Made by a program: the position numbers and the translations under genes | NCBI GenBank assembly: GCA_963989245.1 | Contig: OZ022342.1 | Location: forward strand, 71,297,301-71,361,300 | Origin: Nansenia antarctica | Lineage: Eukaryota; Chordata; Actinopteri; Argentiniformes; Microstomatidae | Direction: 5' to 3' | DNA length: 64,000 bases | The notes under the pieces: model-generated | Databases searched by the model: none | What the model saw: only the letters and a program-made list of their open reading frames with translations | What the model was told of the DNA's origin: nothing | Shown: positions 32,254-42,775 of the stretch, in pieces | Position numbering within the stretch: the first letter of the stretch is position 1 | Layout: each line of letters begins with the position of its first letter

Positions 32254-32851
32254 TGTTAGGTTTCGGAATAATGTTCTAAATGTAGAGTGGTGTTGGACCC
32301 ATGTGCGGTGCGACTCAGAGGAATTGAGGTCGAGACATGAATAAAATAAAGTTCTCTTTACTGAGATGAGTACACTGAATATCCATAGGACCGTGATACA
32401 GAACCACAAAAAATAAAGGAGTGCAAGCAAGGCTCTGCGTAGCAAGTCGATAAATAATAACAATAACAAAACACTTGCGAGTAGCGAAAACAAAAGATGA
32501 GCAAACAAGGCTCCGTTTACTAATAGCAAACTTCACTTAAACACAAACAAATCAAAACACAAGTATCGTCAATAATACCTGGACGTAGCGACAGGTAAGG
32601 TAAAGTCCTCCAGGACCGAAAGGACAGGGACAAGTATCATGCACAATATTCTTTAGGGAGAGACGAGGGTTCACAAGACGCTAACAAGTACGAACAACTG
32701 ACAAGGGAACAGGGAAATGGGACACACCTAAATACACATACAAACACTCACAGGTGACAATAATCACGTAATTAGTCCAAGGCTGGAGTGATGCTGCTCT
32801 TCAACCAGCAGAGGCATCGGGGAGTGATCCTCGCTGACCCCCCTCGTAACA
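32254..32851 (-). repeat. 5' LTR of the chromovirus
   Basis: On the minus strand it starts TGTTACGAGG and ends CCTAACA. TATTTAG (complement 32728-32734) lies about 30 bp before GTCAGTTGTTC (complement 32692-32702), the likely transcript start. Confidence 0.92.
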
Positions 32852-32985
32852 ATTTACACCATGCAGATCTCTGTACATGATGTTTACACAGTTCTCATTT
32901 ATTTCTATTCCTTTGTTTACCTGTATACTATACATATACACAGCTCTGTTTAATAATGTATTCATTCACACAAGCCCTCTCTCTC

Positions 32986-33090
32986 ATACCCTCCGTAGCA
33001 CCTTGTCAAGCCTGATCTTGTCAGATCTCAGAAGCTAAGCAGGGCTGGGCCTGATTAGTAACCTGGATGGGAGTCCAAAAACTGTGAAAG
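32986..33090 (+). mobile_element. 5S rRNA-derived SINE head (or 5S pseudogene)
   Basis: AGATCTCAGAAGCTAAGCAG plus GGCTGGGCCTG and ACCTGGATGGGAG match the 5S internal promoter (A box 33033-33044, C box 33061-33073). Upstream 5S sequence is diverged (CACCTTGTCAAGCCTGATCT). The following 250 bp is not 5S, which favours a SINE3-like element over a 5S gene. Confidence 0.75.
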
Positions 33091-33399
33091 CCTGGTTGCC
33101 GTGGCACATATATGTGGCTTGGGGTTGGCATGTTCCCCCCATGTCCACTAGGGGTCTCCTTCACCCCACATGGAAAGACATGCCAAAGTGAACACCCGTC
33201 CCTGACCACGACGGTGAAGAACGCTACTTGGTCCCCGGGGCGCCGGGCGTCGGATATAGTGCATGTGCTTGTGTTTGTGTGTGTGTTCACCTAAAACTTG
33301 CATGTGTGTGATCAGAGTGTAAAACTGCCGTGTGTGGCCATTAAAAGACCATCAAGGTCCGATTTCTCTTCTCTTCTCTCTCTAGTCATACATTACATT

Positions 33400-33508
33400 A
33401 TTCTTTTGGTTGTTTTTTATCTTCACACTTTCTTTGGTCAATGTAAACATACGGTATGTTTCCCAATACATACATATGCCAATAAAGCCCTTTAAATTGA
33501 AATTGAGA
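33400..33508 (+). mobile_element. Non-LTR retrotransposon 3' end
   Basis: TTGGTCAATGTAAACATA, TATGTTTCCCA and ATGCCAATAAAGCCCTTTA match the complement of 25801-25870. It ends AAATTGAAATTGAGAG. Confidence 0.6.
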
Positions 33509-33526
33509 GATAGAACGCTGTCTTTC

Positions 33527-33725
33527 CACTACTGTGTTTAGTAGACAGCTGAAGGACGGGGCTGGAGAAATGTAATAATCATAATCAATAATTCTTAGAC
33601 TAAGCTATGGATGCAAGAACTCGCCATCCGCGAGATGACAATTTTTTATCAAATTTAACATCTTTAAATTGTTGAATTTCATTGTTTACAAACACTGGAG
33701 TAAAGTTATATTGTCACTCCTGATG
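33527..33725 (+). repeat. Unclassified dispersed repeat, copy 1 (pair at 42555-42775)
   Basis: ACAGCTGAAGGACGGGGCTG, GAAATGTAATAATCATAATC and TTTCATTGTTTACAAACA occur in the same order in both copies. Confidence 0.7.
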
Positions 33726-33764
33726 GAATAAGACAGTTGAACTAAGCTCATGAAACAATTTTGT

Positions 33765-34030
33765 TTCTTATTTACTCAGGTAGGTCAATTGAGAACCGGT
33801 TCTCGTTTGCAATGACAACCTGGCCAAGAGGCAAAACAGAGGCAAGTCATTACAACACAGTGTATACTACAATATAAAACATGACTAAAAAAACAAAGGT
33901 CAATTTAAAAACAACCTAACAAAATACAAATACAACCTTACAATATATACAGTATATAAAACAGTATATAAAAACAGCAGGGACCAGGGAACAAGTTATA
34001 TTCTCAGACTATACATAATTCATTTAAAAC
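33765..34030 (-). mobile_element. Retrotransposon 3' end (CAGGTAGGTCAATTGAGAAC type)
   Basis: TTATTTACTCAGGTAGGTCA and ATGACAACCTGGCCAAGAGG recall the complement of a 3' end common in fish genomes; the family name is uncertain. Confidence 0.4.
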
Positions 34031-34733
34031 ATAACTTTTTAAATTTACCATTCCCACATTCCCTTGTGTACATGTATGTATACACTTGGTGTTGTAAAGT
34101 CTTTCTGAATCCGCCTTGGGACACTGTCCACCCTCCTCCAGACAACAGTATGTATCTGTTCCTGGACTGCAGCTGAAATCTGAGAGGAAATCAGATTTTT
34201 TTTTACCGAGAGTTAAAAAGTTGTCCAGGGTTAGTTTGGTAAATGATAGACGTTACAGTACACCCAACCTGAATGTTCGCTCTGCAAACTAGAGATTGGG
34301 ATGTCGATGCTCCAGAACTTTCCAACCCTCAACAACTTCATCTCTTCAACTTTTGAACTTGTGCACTTTTGTTGACATCCGCGTATCCGTGCCAACACAA
34401 ACAAAGCGTCCCGTCTCCCCTGCCTCGACGTACAGACCCCCCGCGTGGCTCGATGAAGACGGTTACTGAAAATAGCAAAGTACATTTGTTACCCGGAATT
34501 GTGCTTAGCAGGTGGTGAGTGCAGGGGGTTGGGGGTGGGGGGGGGGGGGCGGATGGAGTTGGGTGGGCTCTTGTCCATTAAACATTCATGACTGGAGACT
34601 CCTTGACACAGAGCAGAATCACTGCAGATGACAGAAATTAATTTCGGTAACAATAGTGTCAGTGGTACGACAGAGAGGAGCCGCGTGTCTCTCAGGATGT
34701 CTCTCAGCAGGGTGGCGCCGCTCACCAGGAAGA

Positions 34734-34735
<2 letters not shown>
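34031..34735. other. Intergenic, no gene seen
   Basis: Unique sequence with a G run (34535-34549). No exon or RNA gene recognised. Confidence 0.45.
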
Positions 34736-34765
<30 letters not shown>

Positions 34766-35692
34766 CTTTCTTCTTCCTCTCTTCTCTTCTCTCTCTCTTT
34801 CTTCTTCCTCTCTTCTCTGTCTTCTCTCTGTCTTCTCCCTGTCTTTTCTCTCTCTTTCTTTTCTCTGTCTTCTCTCACCGAAGAAGATCACCGGCGCCCC
34901 CCTCCCCTCTCTGGAAGAGCTGTACAACACACGCTGTCTCAGGAAGGCCTCCAAGATCTCCAGGGACCCGACCCACCCTGGGTACGAACACTTTACCAGG
35001 CTGCTCTCGAAAAGGCGGTTCAGGACCCTGGCCGCAAGGACAAACAGACTGAAGAACAGCTTCTACCACAGGGCCGTCCAGGCCCTGAACACAGCAAAGA
35101 CCTAAGTTCTGGGCCCTGGACAGTCTGGACGGATTGATGGCAGCTGCTGGACTGAAAAAATCAGGTGTAGTGCTGAGGCACAAACATGTACATTTCAAGC
35201 CTGCAAACTGCGACACTTTAAATAAATGTGGAATAATACTATTGTGCAATATGACAACCCTAGTCATCTGTCTGTACAGTATAGTACAGTGGATAGTGTA
35301 CATAGCCTTTATTTATGTAAACCAGCTCCTCCCCTTCTTGTGATTTTTTTTTTAAAGTGTTTTTTTTCCCCTTTCCTAACACCAGGGGAGCCACCCCTCC
35401 TAAATTTCGTTGTTTGGTACCTGTACTGTAGCAATGACAATAAAGTCCATTCATTCATGCATTCATTCTCTGTCTCTTCTCTCTGTCTTCTCTCTCTTTC
35501 TTTTCTCTCTCTTCTCTCTGTCTCATCTCTCTCTGTCTTCTCTCTGTCTTTTCTTTGTCTTCCCTCTGTTCTCTCTCTTTTCTTTGTCTTCCCTCTGTTC
35601 TCTCTCTTTTCTCTCTGTCTTCTCTCTCTTCTCTGTCTTCTCCCTGTCTTTTCTCTCTCTCTCTTCTCTCTGTCTTCTCTCTCTTCTCCCTG

Positions 35693-35753
<61 letters not shown>

Positions 35754-35762
35754 TCTTTCTGA
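34736..35762 (+). repeat. (CT)n/(TTCTCT)n array split by a LINE insertion
   Basis: Pyrimidine repeats at 34736-34876 and 35466-35762 with the same TCTGTCTTCTCTC texture lie on both sides of the LINE fragment 34878-35465. Confidence 0.88.
34878..35465 (+). mobile_element. 5'-truncated LINE, same family as 12.4 kb
   Basis: Starts AGAAGATCACCGGCGCC, encodes the ORF2 C terminus (ITGAPLPSLEELYNTRCLRK to VQALNTAKT, stop at 35103-35105), then the 3' UTR with CCTAAATTTCGTTGTTTGGT, CAATGACAATAAAGTCC and an ATTCATTC tail. Confidence 0.9.
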
Positions 35763-36590
35763 CACAGAGACAGACATTTAGACTGAACATCACTTAGATA
35801 AACCTCCAGGGTGTCTTGAATTAGGCTTAGCTACATTGCTATAGGACGAAAGTTAACGTAGACTGTTTATGTCCATGATGATGGTCATTCTAATGAGGTT
35901 TTCAGATGATTTGGATTGGTGCAAACATAATGTATGTAAGTTGTCTTTCCACCTCTTAATGTATTGAGGTGAACAACTCTGGAGCACTGGAGGGGTATAC
36001 TTCTTCTAAACTTGACTGATTAAACACGCGATTAAAAACAAAACCTTTTATGAAAATAATGTCTTGAAAGACACAAACATCATTTGTATTCGGCGCACCT
36101 AAAAAACCCATTTAGATCCAGGCAGCTGATATTAAAAGCCTCAACAGAACCGCAACATCGAACTGAGCATAATGCCCCACCTCCGTACGGAATCAGTACG
36201 ATCATAACAACGAAAGCGGAGCGTCCTGGTTTTAAGGACACGGTTTCGTTCACCCTCTAAAACCCCAGAGACTGAATGCAGTGCAGGGGCGGGGGAGAGG
36301 CCTAGATGAAAGGGCTGATTACATTTCCATTCCGTATCTGTTCTAAAGTCCTCCACTTCATTTCCCCCGCCGCTCGTCTCGTCAGTCGGAGGGATGCACC
36401 TCATAATGAAGCGCAGTCTTAATTACCTGAAACCCTCCAGAGCCAAATTAATCATAAGATACATACACTCAGCGCTACCCGCCGCAGCATCGCCCACGGA
36501 GGCTCGAGCAGCGGCGGCGGTGGCGGTGGCGGTAGCGAAACAATGTGGCGGATTGGCCACTTGTATTTGTCATGGTGACCATCCTCTCTC
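35763..36590. other. Intergenic, no gene seen
   Basis: Unique sequence; (GGCGGT)n at 36511-36533. No recognisable exon. The stretch 36110-36480 could be conserved noncoding DNA. Confidence 0.35.
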
Positions 36591-37246
36591 ACACACACAC
36601 ACACACACACACCCACACACACACGCCTCTCACTCCTTGAGATGTGTTGGAACTGACAGTCAGAGAGGCTGGAGGAGAGAGACCTGGGAGACAGAGAGAG
36701 AGAGAGGGGGGGGGTGGGAGAGAGAAAGGGGAGAAAGAGGGAGATACACTCGACCACAAGAACAAAAGAGAGAGGAAACCGAATGTGAGGGACCCGAGTC
36801 GTCGGCGGTGGTACATGTGTCACAGGGCTCTCCTGACGCTCTCCGGAACTGACGGATATGGACGGTAGCATGTGCGTGAGGGGTAATTCATTTCCGTGAC
36901 ACACACGGCACTCTCACTCCCCCCCCCCCGCCCCCCCACTTCAGGAGTTTGATGGAAATGGAAATGCACTCCTCCATATCATGAGGCCTACTCTGGGCTC
37001 TGACTCCCCCAGGTCGTGTCTAAGTAAAGTACATGAATAAAGGATTTGAGATGGCTTTTTTCGATGTAAATAAACCTCTCAAGGGATATTTTTGCCCTGC
37101 ACGGAAATTGAAACGGATTAGTCATCATGACAAAGTAATGCAGGCATGGGTCTGGATGTGATGAGAGAGCAGCACGGTAGAACGCAGCCTGCTGCAGCCT
37201 TTGTTAAGCCAACGCATATTGTGAAACTCCCAGCGTCACTCTGACA
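36591..37246. other. Intergenic with (CA)n, (GA)n and C-run tracts
   Basis: (CA)n at 36592-36625, GA-rich at 36690-36745, C-run 36918-36938. No gene seen. Confidence 0.5.
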
Positions 37247-37350
37247 TATTTATTTAACCTTTATTCATATTTTATACATCTCATTGAGATAACATCTGTT
37301 CTTCAAAAGAGACCTGTAACAACAGCAGCAGGGGGAACAAAGTTTCAGAT
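37247..37350 (-). mobile_element. Retrotransposon 3' end (TTTATTTAACCTTTATT type)
   Basis: TATTTATTTAACCTTTATTC, ATCTCATTGAGATAACATCT and TTCAAAAGAGACCTG recall a frequent fish LINE 3' end in reverse. Confidence 0.45.
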
Positions 37351-37399
37351 TAAACTACTAACATGCACAGACATGACATTGAACAAACTATGGACATGG

Positions 37400-37442
<43 letters not shown>

Positions 37443-39435
37443 ACGTCAGTTCCACATAGAAACACAAACGGCATCACTAAAAAACGCTGTCCTCATCACA
37501 GGTACACACATCCGTGATATTTGCATCAACCAAGTGTTTATAAACTCCACCAAACTGACTCGATCCTCAAGTTATAAACCGATCTGGAGTGGATCTGCTG
37601 AGTAGCTCAAACTATCCCTACCACGACCTATTCATATTTTCCGTTAAAAGCAAGCGCGTGTGAGACTGTAAATGATGTTTATTTTCCCGACGTAAGATAA
37701 AGTTGCATCAATGACGCATCAAAGTTGCTGATCCTGATTTCCCTCCTCAGGGATCATTGGGAACGCAACCTACTAAACTCAATTTAAATCGAGACCGAAC
37801 ATGTTTCCTCTTCCTGTGAACCTGATTACACTTGTGTTCAAACCACAGATCTTATCCACCTCATTTTTCTGGTTTTCTGCTCGAAATGACATGCCCACAG
37901 TGAATATAGAATATCTCCACAATCACAAGGGCCTTCATAATGATATTGTTATCAAATGAAAGCTAACACCTGTGGGGTGGCTGTAGAAGTGTCAGAATCA
38001 AAATCTATGTTACTGTGTCAGAGCAAATAGAGCTCGAACATTATAAAACATCTCAAATTCAGTCTCCGCCTAAAAAAACAACAGCTTTTACAGTGAATAT
38101 CACCTTGGAAACCTGATAACGAAGCCCAAATCATCTAGGAATCAGTACTCCAGGGTCTTATTAGTACTTGTGCCAAAGTCGATGCTAGTAATGTGAGCAA
38201 ATGCAACTTTGTACCTGTTTTAGTACAGGTATGTTTAGGCGGACACCTATATGTTTAGGCCATTTGGAGATATGTTGGCACCATCTTTGACCTTTGACCT
38301 TTCTCATGTATCAGATTTCTTTCTTTTTTGGGGGGGGGGGGGGGGGGGGGGGATTTTGGGGGGTTGGCCGACCAATGGTATGGAAATTCGGCGTTGAAAC
38401 CGGACATGACACATTCTCCAGTTGGAGAAAACTGGATGTGACTTAGGCCGTGTTTACCGTCTCTGGAAAAAAATGGTGGCATCGTATAGCATGCAAAGTT
38501 GTGAAAAAAATGTGATATCGATGAAGAGAATTGATCGAGGTAAACTCTTTATATCACTTCGGATGCCCATGGGGGTCCGTTGGCTCCTATGAGGGACACC
38601 GTTTCAGATAAAGGATGTAGCGGCGGCGACCGTGACGATCGGCCTGGCCCCTTCTCCTCCTCCTTCTGCTCTGAGGAAAAGCTCCTGGCTGCCCCTGGTC
38701 GGTCTGAAGGATGGTCTCCTGCCTGTGGATTTGATTAGCCAGCTAGGAGCTTAAGGGCCGTCTGTAAAACATTCCGGACTTAATGTGCGATAGACTCCGT
38801 CTCTTTATGCACTGCTGCAGTATGTTCTCTGAACCCCCCCACCCCCCCCGGTCCCCCCCACCCACCCCCCGCACCGTACTACTCCCCTCCCCCGGCTCAT
38901 TACAAACATGCTGGGGCTGCAGTTCAACACCCTTCGGCTGTCCAGTGCCTCTAATCTCTCCTTCTCCTCCTCCTCCTCCTCCTCCTCCTCCTCCTCCTGG
39001 CTCCCCCAAACCCTGTCCTCCATCACCTCCACCTGGCGCTAACAGGGGGGGGTTAAGCGGCGTCATGTGTCACTCTGACAGATACGGGGGGACCGGTGAG
39101 TAAACACTTCAGATGCACTCAGATGGCGGCGGCGGAAAAAAAAATCGTCCTCCTCCTCCTCCTGTTCCTCCCGCAGTTAACATGCAGCTCCGTCCTCCGC
39201 GCAGGCTTGTTGACGTCTTCTTCGGGGATGATTGATTATGTCAGCACGTTCCACTCAGTCGACAACCCCCCCCCCCCAACCCTCTCCTCCCCCCCCTGCC
39301 CCCCCCCCGCACCAAAGAATGTGTCTGACAGGTTTGAATTGTGTATGAATTTTCATTTCTGCTATTCTAAAGAGAATACCATATCAGATGCGCAACACTC
39401 GCTTTGATTCTTTTTTTTCTTCAAACAGTGCTCCC
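37351..39435. other. Intergenic, no gene seen
   Basis: (CA)n at 37404-37440; long G run at 38331-38352; (CTC)n at 38962-38998; C runs at 38827-38870 and 39266-39310. Unique AT-balanced sequence between. No exon recognised. Confidence 0.4.
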
Positions 39436-39476
39436 TCTCTCTCTTTTTTTTCTCTCTCTCTCTCTCTCTCTCACTC

Positions 39477-39507
<31 letters not shown>
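39436..39507 (+). repeat. (CT)n microsatellite
   Basis: Pyrimidine run with two CACT interruptions, next to the paralogous segment below. Confidence 0.9.
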
Positions 39508-39510
<3 letters not shown>

Positions 39511-39528
39511 ATTTGATGTCCGTGAGCA

Positions 39529-40000
39529 TCCCAGTGCAATCTGTAGTTAGAGTTCGATCTTAGCTATATCCCTATAGCATCTTACTATAGCCCTATAGTA
39601 CCGTATGTCTCCTGATTACTCTCTCTGTCTCTGACATGTGCTAGATGTAGTGAAGCCCGCAGCACGCGTCTCCTGCTGGGCCTCCTAAGTGTCTCAGAGT
39701 GGGACACAGGCACCCAGCCCTTAAACCTGGGAGTTGTGGGTAAAATGGCTGCGATGCAATCTGTTAGTGTCCATCCTACTTACTCTGGGGGGCTGAGGGC
39801 CACTGTAACGCTGCCTGGCTGCAGGACGCTGCTGGATGCTGCCAGCTGTGGAGAGCAGAGCCAGAGAGACGCTCATGTGGAGGCTGGTAGAGGCTGGTGG
39901 AGGCTGGTGGAGGCTGGTACTGTAGAGATCGGAGGACGGGCTCACTGTGATGCACGGAACGGAATGCGGAGCGGTATCGAACATTCCTCATTCCATTCCG
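39529..40000 (+). repeat. Paralogous segment, copy 1 (inverted relative to 47250-48170)
   Basis: CCCAGTGCAATCTGTAGTTA, GACATGTGCTAGATGTAGTG, CTCAGAGTGGGACACAGGCA and CTGTAACGCTGCCTGGCTGC all recur as reverse complements at 47.3-48.2 kb. Copy 2 has a 485-bp insertion in CGTTA. Confidence 0.88.
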
Positions 40001-40055
40001 TGCGTCACGATGGGTCCGTCCTCCGATTTCTACCTCCACCAGCCTCCTCTGTCAG
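39890..40055. repeat. Fold-back repeat, second copy
   Basis: GATCGGAGGACGGGCTCACT, GATGCACGGAACGGAATGCG, then CATTCCTCATTCCATTCCGT and GTCCGTCCTCCGATTTCTAC as complementary arms. Same family as 16379-17062. Confidence 0.75.
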
Positions 40056-40299
40056 ACAACCCTCTGAGGAGGTGGTTATCACCAGAGCACCGATACAGGC
40101 GTTAATACCCCTCTCAGGCATTAATACCCCTCTCATCACGATACTGAAGAGGAGACCACAGGGTCATTAGTCCCAGCAGCACCTTAACACTCGCCTGCAA
40201 GAAAACAAGAGGAAGAACACTGATTGTCTATTGTGCTAGGAACATAGCCATTGGGTCCATTTGTCAGGGCTGTAAAAACTGTTATGAACATTTAACTTT

Positions 40300-40390
40300 T
40301 TTTTTTTTTTTTTTACATTTAGCTGAGGCTTTTATCCAAAGCACATTTATCTAACGTAAGTAAATCATCTATGCATCAAAAATGCAGGAA
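40300..40390 (-). mobile_element. SINE/LINE-tail repeat (related to 20512)
   Basis: A T run then ACATTTAGCTGAGGCTTTTA and TCCAAAGCACATTTATC, with AAGTAAATCATCTATGCATC downstream as at 20.55 kb. Confidence 0.5.
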
Positions 40391-41400
40391 TGATAATTTC
40401 CCCTCTGGGATCTATACAGGTAGATGTTCTTCTGGGTTGGAGAGGCATGGTAAATGTACTTCTGATGCACTAGACACGCCAATGAAGGTCAGATCAATGC
40501 GTGGTAAACTTTGATGTGGTAAAACCCACTAATGACAGAGTTTACTTTATGGACTCCGAGATTGCTTTAGTGGGAATGATTCATCGACCGCTTTTCTTTT
40601 TTAAATTATATTAAAGCCGTCTGTCTTCGCGAAGATGTCCCTAGCTGTACGGAATTAGTCTTCAAACATAATTCATCGGCGGATATTATTCAACCTTCAT
40701 TTAATAGGTGATTCATATTTTCTACTCCAAAACAGCAACCTTTTTAAAGAGCCGCTAATTAATCTACTACTTTTAATCTTTTCCCGGAGACAAAGCGAGA
40801 GGTCCGCCCCCGGGCCCCTGGGCGAAGATGTGCGCATTAACTCTCTGAATGAGGCCGCTATGTTAATTTGCTTATGCCGGCAGGGTTATCTATTTTTACC
40901 TGTCGGTTAATAAAACAAAACACATTCCTCTCGGGTGTAGAGTCAGCGGCCTATTAGCCTATGGATCTGCACTAACTGGACGTTATAGTGGAGCGGCGGC
41001 CTCGAGGGGACAGTGACAGTCGCTAAGAGCAACGAGTGGACGACATTATCACCGCCTCCCACTCATTCCCCACAGATGAACAACATGTTTCTCTGCCACG
41101 TTAAGCGTGGGTGTCTCCCGGTATCAATGTCAATTATGGGAAGAGAACTAATTAACGCCTCTCCACGGTAGCTGCATCTCTTTGAACACCCGCCTGTAAT
41201 CCAGACGCACGTTTAAAGGCACTATCTGCCATCAACATACCGCAGTGAGTGATCCTCTTTCCCCCCCCCCCTGTTTAAAAGCGCGCCTTTCTTTCGGACA
41301 ATTAAACAAGCTCTCTGAATAAAAGCGAGCCAGCGAAAGGCAGTGATTCATATTCATATTCATCATAAAAAGGAAGGCCTTTGGAGATACCCGGAAATGT
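40391..41400. other. Intergenic; possible conserved noncoding stretch 40560-41200
   Basis: Unique, rich in ATTA/TAAT motifs (TTAATAGGTGATTC, GCTAATTAATC), with no microsatellites for 650 bp, unusual in this window. I infer, but cannot test, evolutionary conservation. Confidence 0.3.
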
Positions 41401-41414
41401 CAGGCGTCTGCTTC

Positions 41415-41530
41415 TTCTTGAGCCTCTTTTATTTGCATAATTCTTGGTTTCACGACCGTGACGCGGCTCGAATCCACTTGCTCTTCTAACCCAACAGCGT
41501 TTGGCCACACCGCCACACGATCCCCGCCTG
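41415..41530 (-). mobile_element. Possible tRNA-like SINE remnant
   Basis: Minus strand shows GTGTGGCCAAACGC then GTGGATTCGAGCC, loosely like tRNA A and B boxes, and a later AATTATGCAAATAAAAG. Weak; may be chance. Confidence 0.3.
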
Positions 41531-42110
41531 TCTCTGCCAAGTCTGCACTTCAATAAGAGCTGGTATGGCTCCAGCTGTTATAATGTCAACGCTGATGGCT
41601 TAATACCTTGTGTACCTTGGGTATACGGCCTACACAGAGTACCGTGAGGTGAAACAATGCCCCCCCCTCCCCCGGCCCTGATATTGTTTACGCGCCCGCC
41701 CACGCGTTTCGATGTAATGGACGCCTGGCTGCCTCTCCTCTCCTGAACCCTGCTGGAACGCCTGCCAAATTGGCCCCCTTAGCCTTACCTGTCTAACGGT
41801 GTGTAATGACTATACCAGCGACAGTTTAGCCTTGATCTGAGCTCTCACCCTGACCGCCTGTCATGGTAATGAACGAGGAATAGAGGCGATAGAGTGATAG
41901 AGTGATAGAGTGATAGAGAGCAGGGAGGCAGGGAGGGGGGGGGGGGGGGGAAAGAAAAGATGGGCAGGTTAGACATCCCTCTGCCCGTCTGCGGGGGAAA
42001 GGTCTCACGGAGAGATTGATAAATGTTAATCACAGTACCTGACATTAGCTGGGAGAGGCCAGAGGACACGCGGCACTCCGTCAGGAGAACGCACACAGAA
42101 GTGACGTAGC
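41531..42110. other. Intergenic, no gene seen
   Basis: C run 41661-41673, (GATAGAGT)n 41886-41918, G run 41935-41950. No exon recognised. Confidence 0.45.
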
Positions 42111-42111
42111 G

Positions 42112-42162
<51 letters not shown>

Positions 42163-42244
42163 TGTGCGTGTGTGTGAGTGAGTGTGTGTGTGTGCATAAT
42201 GGTTGTGTGTGTGTGAGAGAGATAGAGAGCTGTGTGCATATGGT

Positions 42245-42276
<32 letters not shown>

Positions 42277-42501
42277 AGAGTGTGTGTGTGTGTGTGAGAG
42301 ATAGAGAGTGTGCGTGTGTGCATATGGTTGTGTGTGTGTGTGTGTGTGAGAGAGATAGAGAGTGTGCGTGTGTGCATATAGTTGTGTGTGTGTGTGAGTG
42401 TGAGTGTGTGTGTGTGTGAGAGAGAGAGAGAGATAGAGATAGAGAGAGTGCGTGTGTGCATATGGTTGTGTGTGTGTTTGTGTGTGAGTGTGTGTGTGTG
42501 T

Positions 42502-42547
<46 letters not shown>

Positions 42548-42550
42548 TAC
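42111..42550 (+). repeat. (GT)n array with GAGAGATAGAGAG-TGCATATGGTT higher-order units
   Basis: Units of (GT)n, GAGAGATAGAGAG and GTGTGCATATGGTTG repeat about five times with about 60-100 bp spacing. Confidence 0.92.
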
Positions 42551-42554
42551 AAAG

Positions 42555-42775
42555 CAGTCTCTCCACCACTGTGTTTGGTAGGCAGCTGAAGGACGGGGCT
42601 GGAGAAATGTAATAATCATAATCAATAATTCATAGACCGAGCTATGGATGCAGGAACTGACCATCCGTGAGATTAAAATGATTGTTTTAACCATCTACCC
42701 TAACCCTAACCCTAATTGTTCAATTTCATTGTTTACAAACATTTAGAAGTTATACTTTTCGGGTTAGAGTTTTAA
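42555..42775 (+). repeat. Unclassified dispersed repeat, copy 2, with inserted telomere hexamers
   Basis: Matches 33527-33725. Where copy 1 reads CATCTTTAAATTGTTG, this copy reads CATCTACCCTAACCCTAACC plus CTAATTGTTC: nearly three CCCTAA units (42699-42716). Confidence 0.7.

Larger units (their letters stand above)
27272..32851 (-). mobile_element. Ty3/Gypsy LTR retrotransposon, chromovirus of Tf1/sushi type
   Basis: Complete 5.58-kb element in minus orientation with two LTRs of about 595 bp that differ at roughly a dozen positions by eye. ATTTAC flanks both ends (27266-27271 and 32852-32857) as target duplication. Order on the minus strand: LTR, 11-nt primer site, gag with zinc knuckle, protease, reverse transcriptase, RNase H, integrase, chromodomain, purine tract, LTR. 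gag is open; pol has several breaks, so the copy is not autonomous. Confidence 0.93.

Noticed and set aside
32315..32536. Short minus ORFs in the LTRs, including the long upstream extension of gag
   Set aside because: They lie in the LTR; the gag start after the primer site is the plausible one.
32986..33090. Functional 5S rRNA gene
   Set aside because: The 5' part is diverged and the last part of 5S is replaced by unrelated sequence.
41302..41553. 83-codon minus ORF
   Set aside because: Covers the doubtful tRNA-like segment; basic composition only, no family match.
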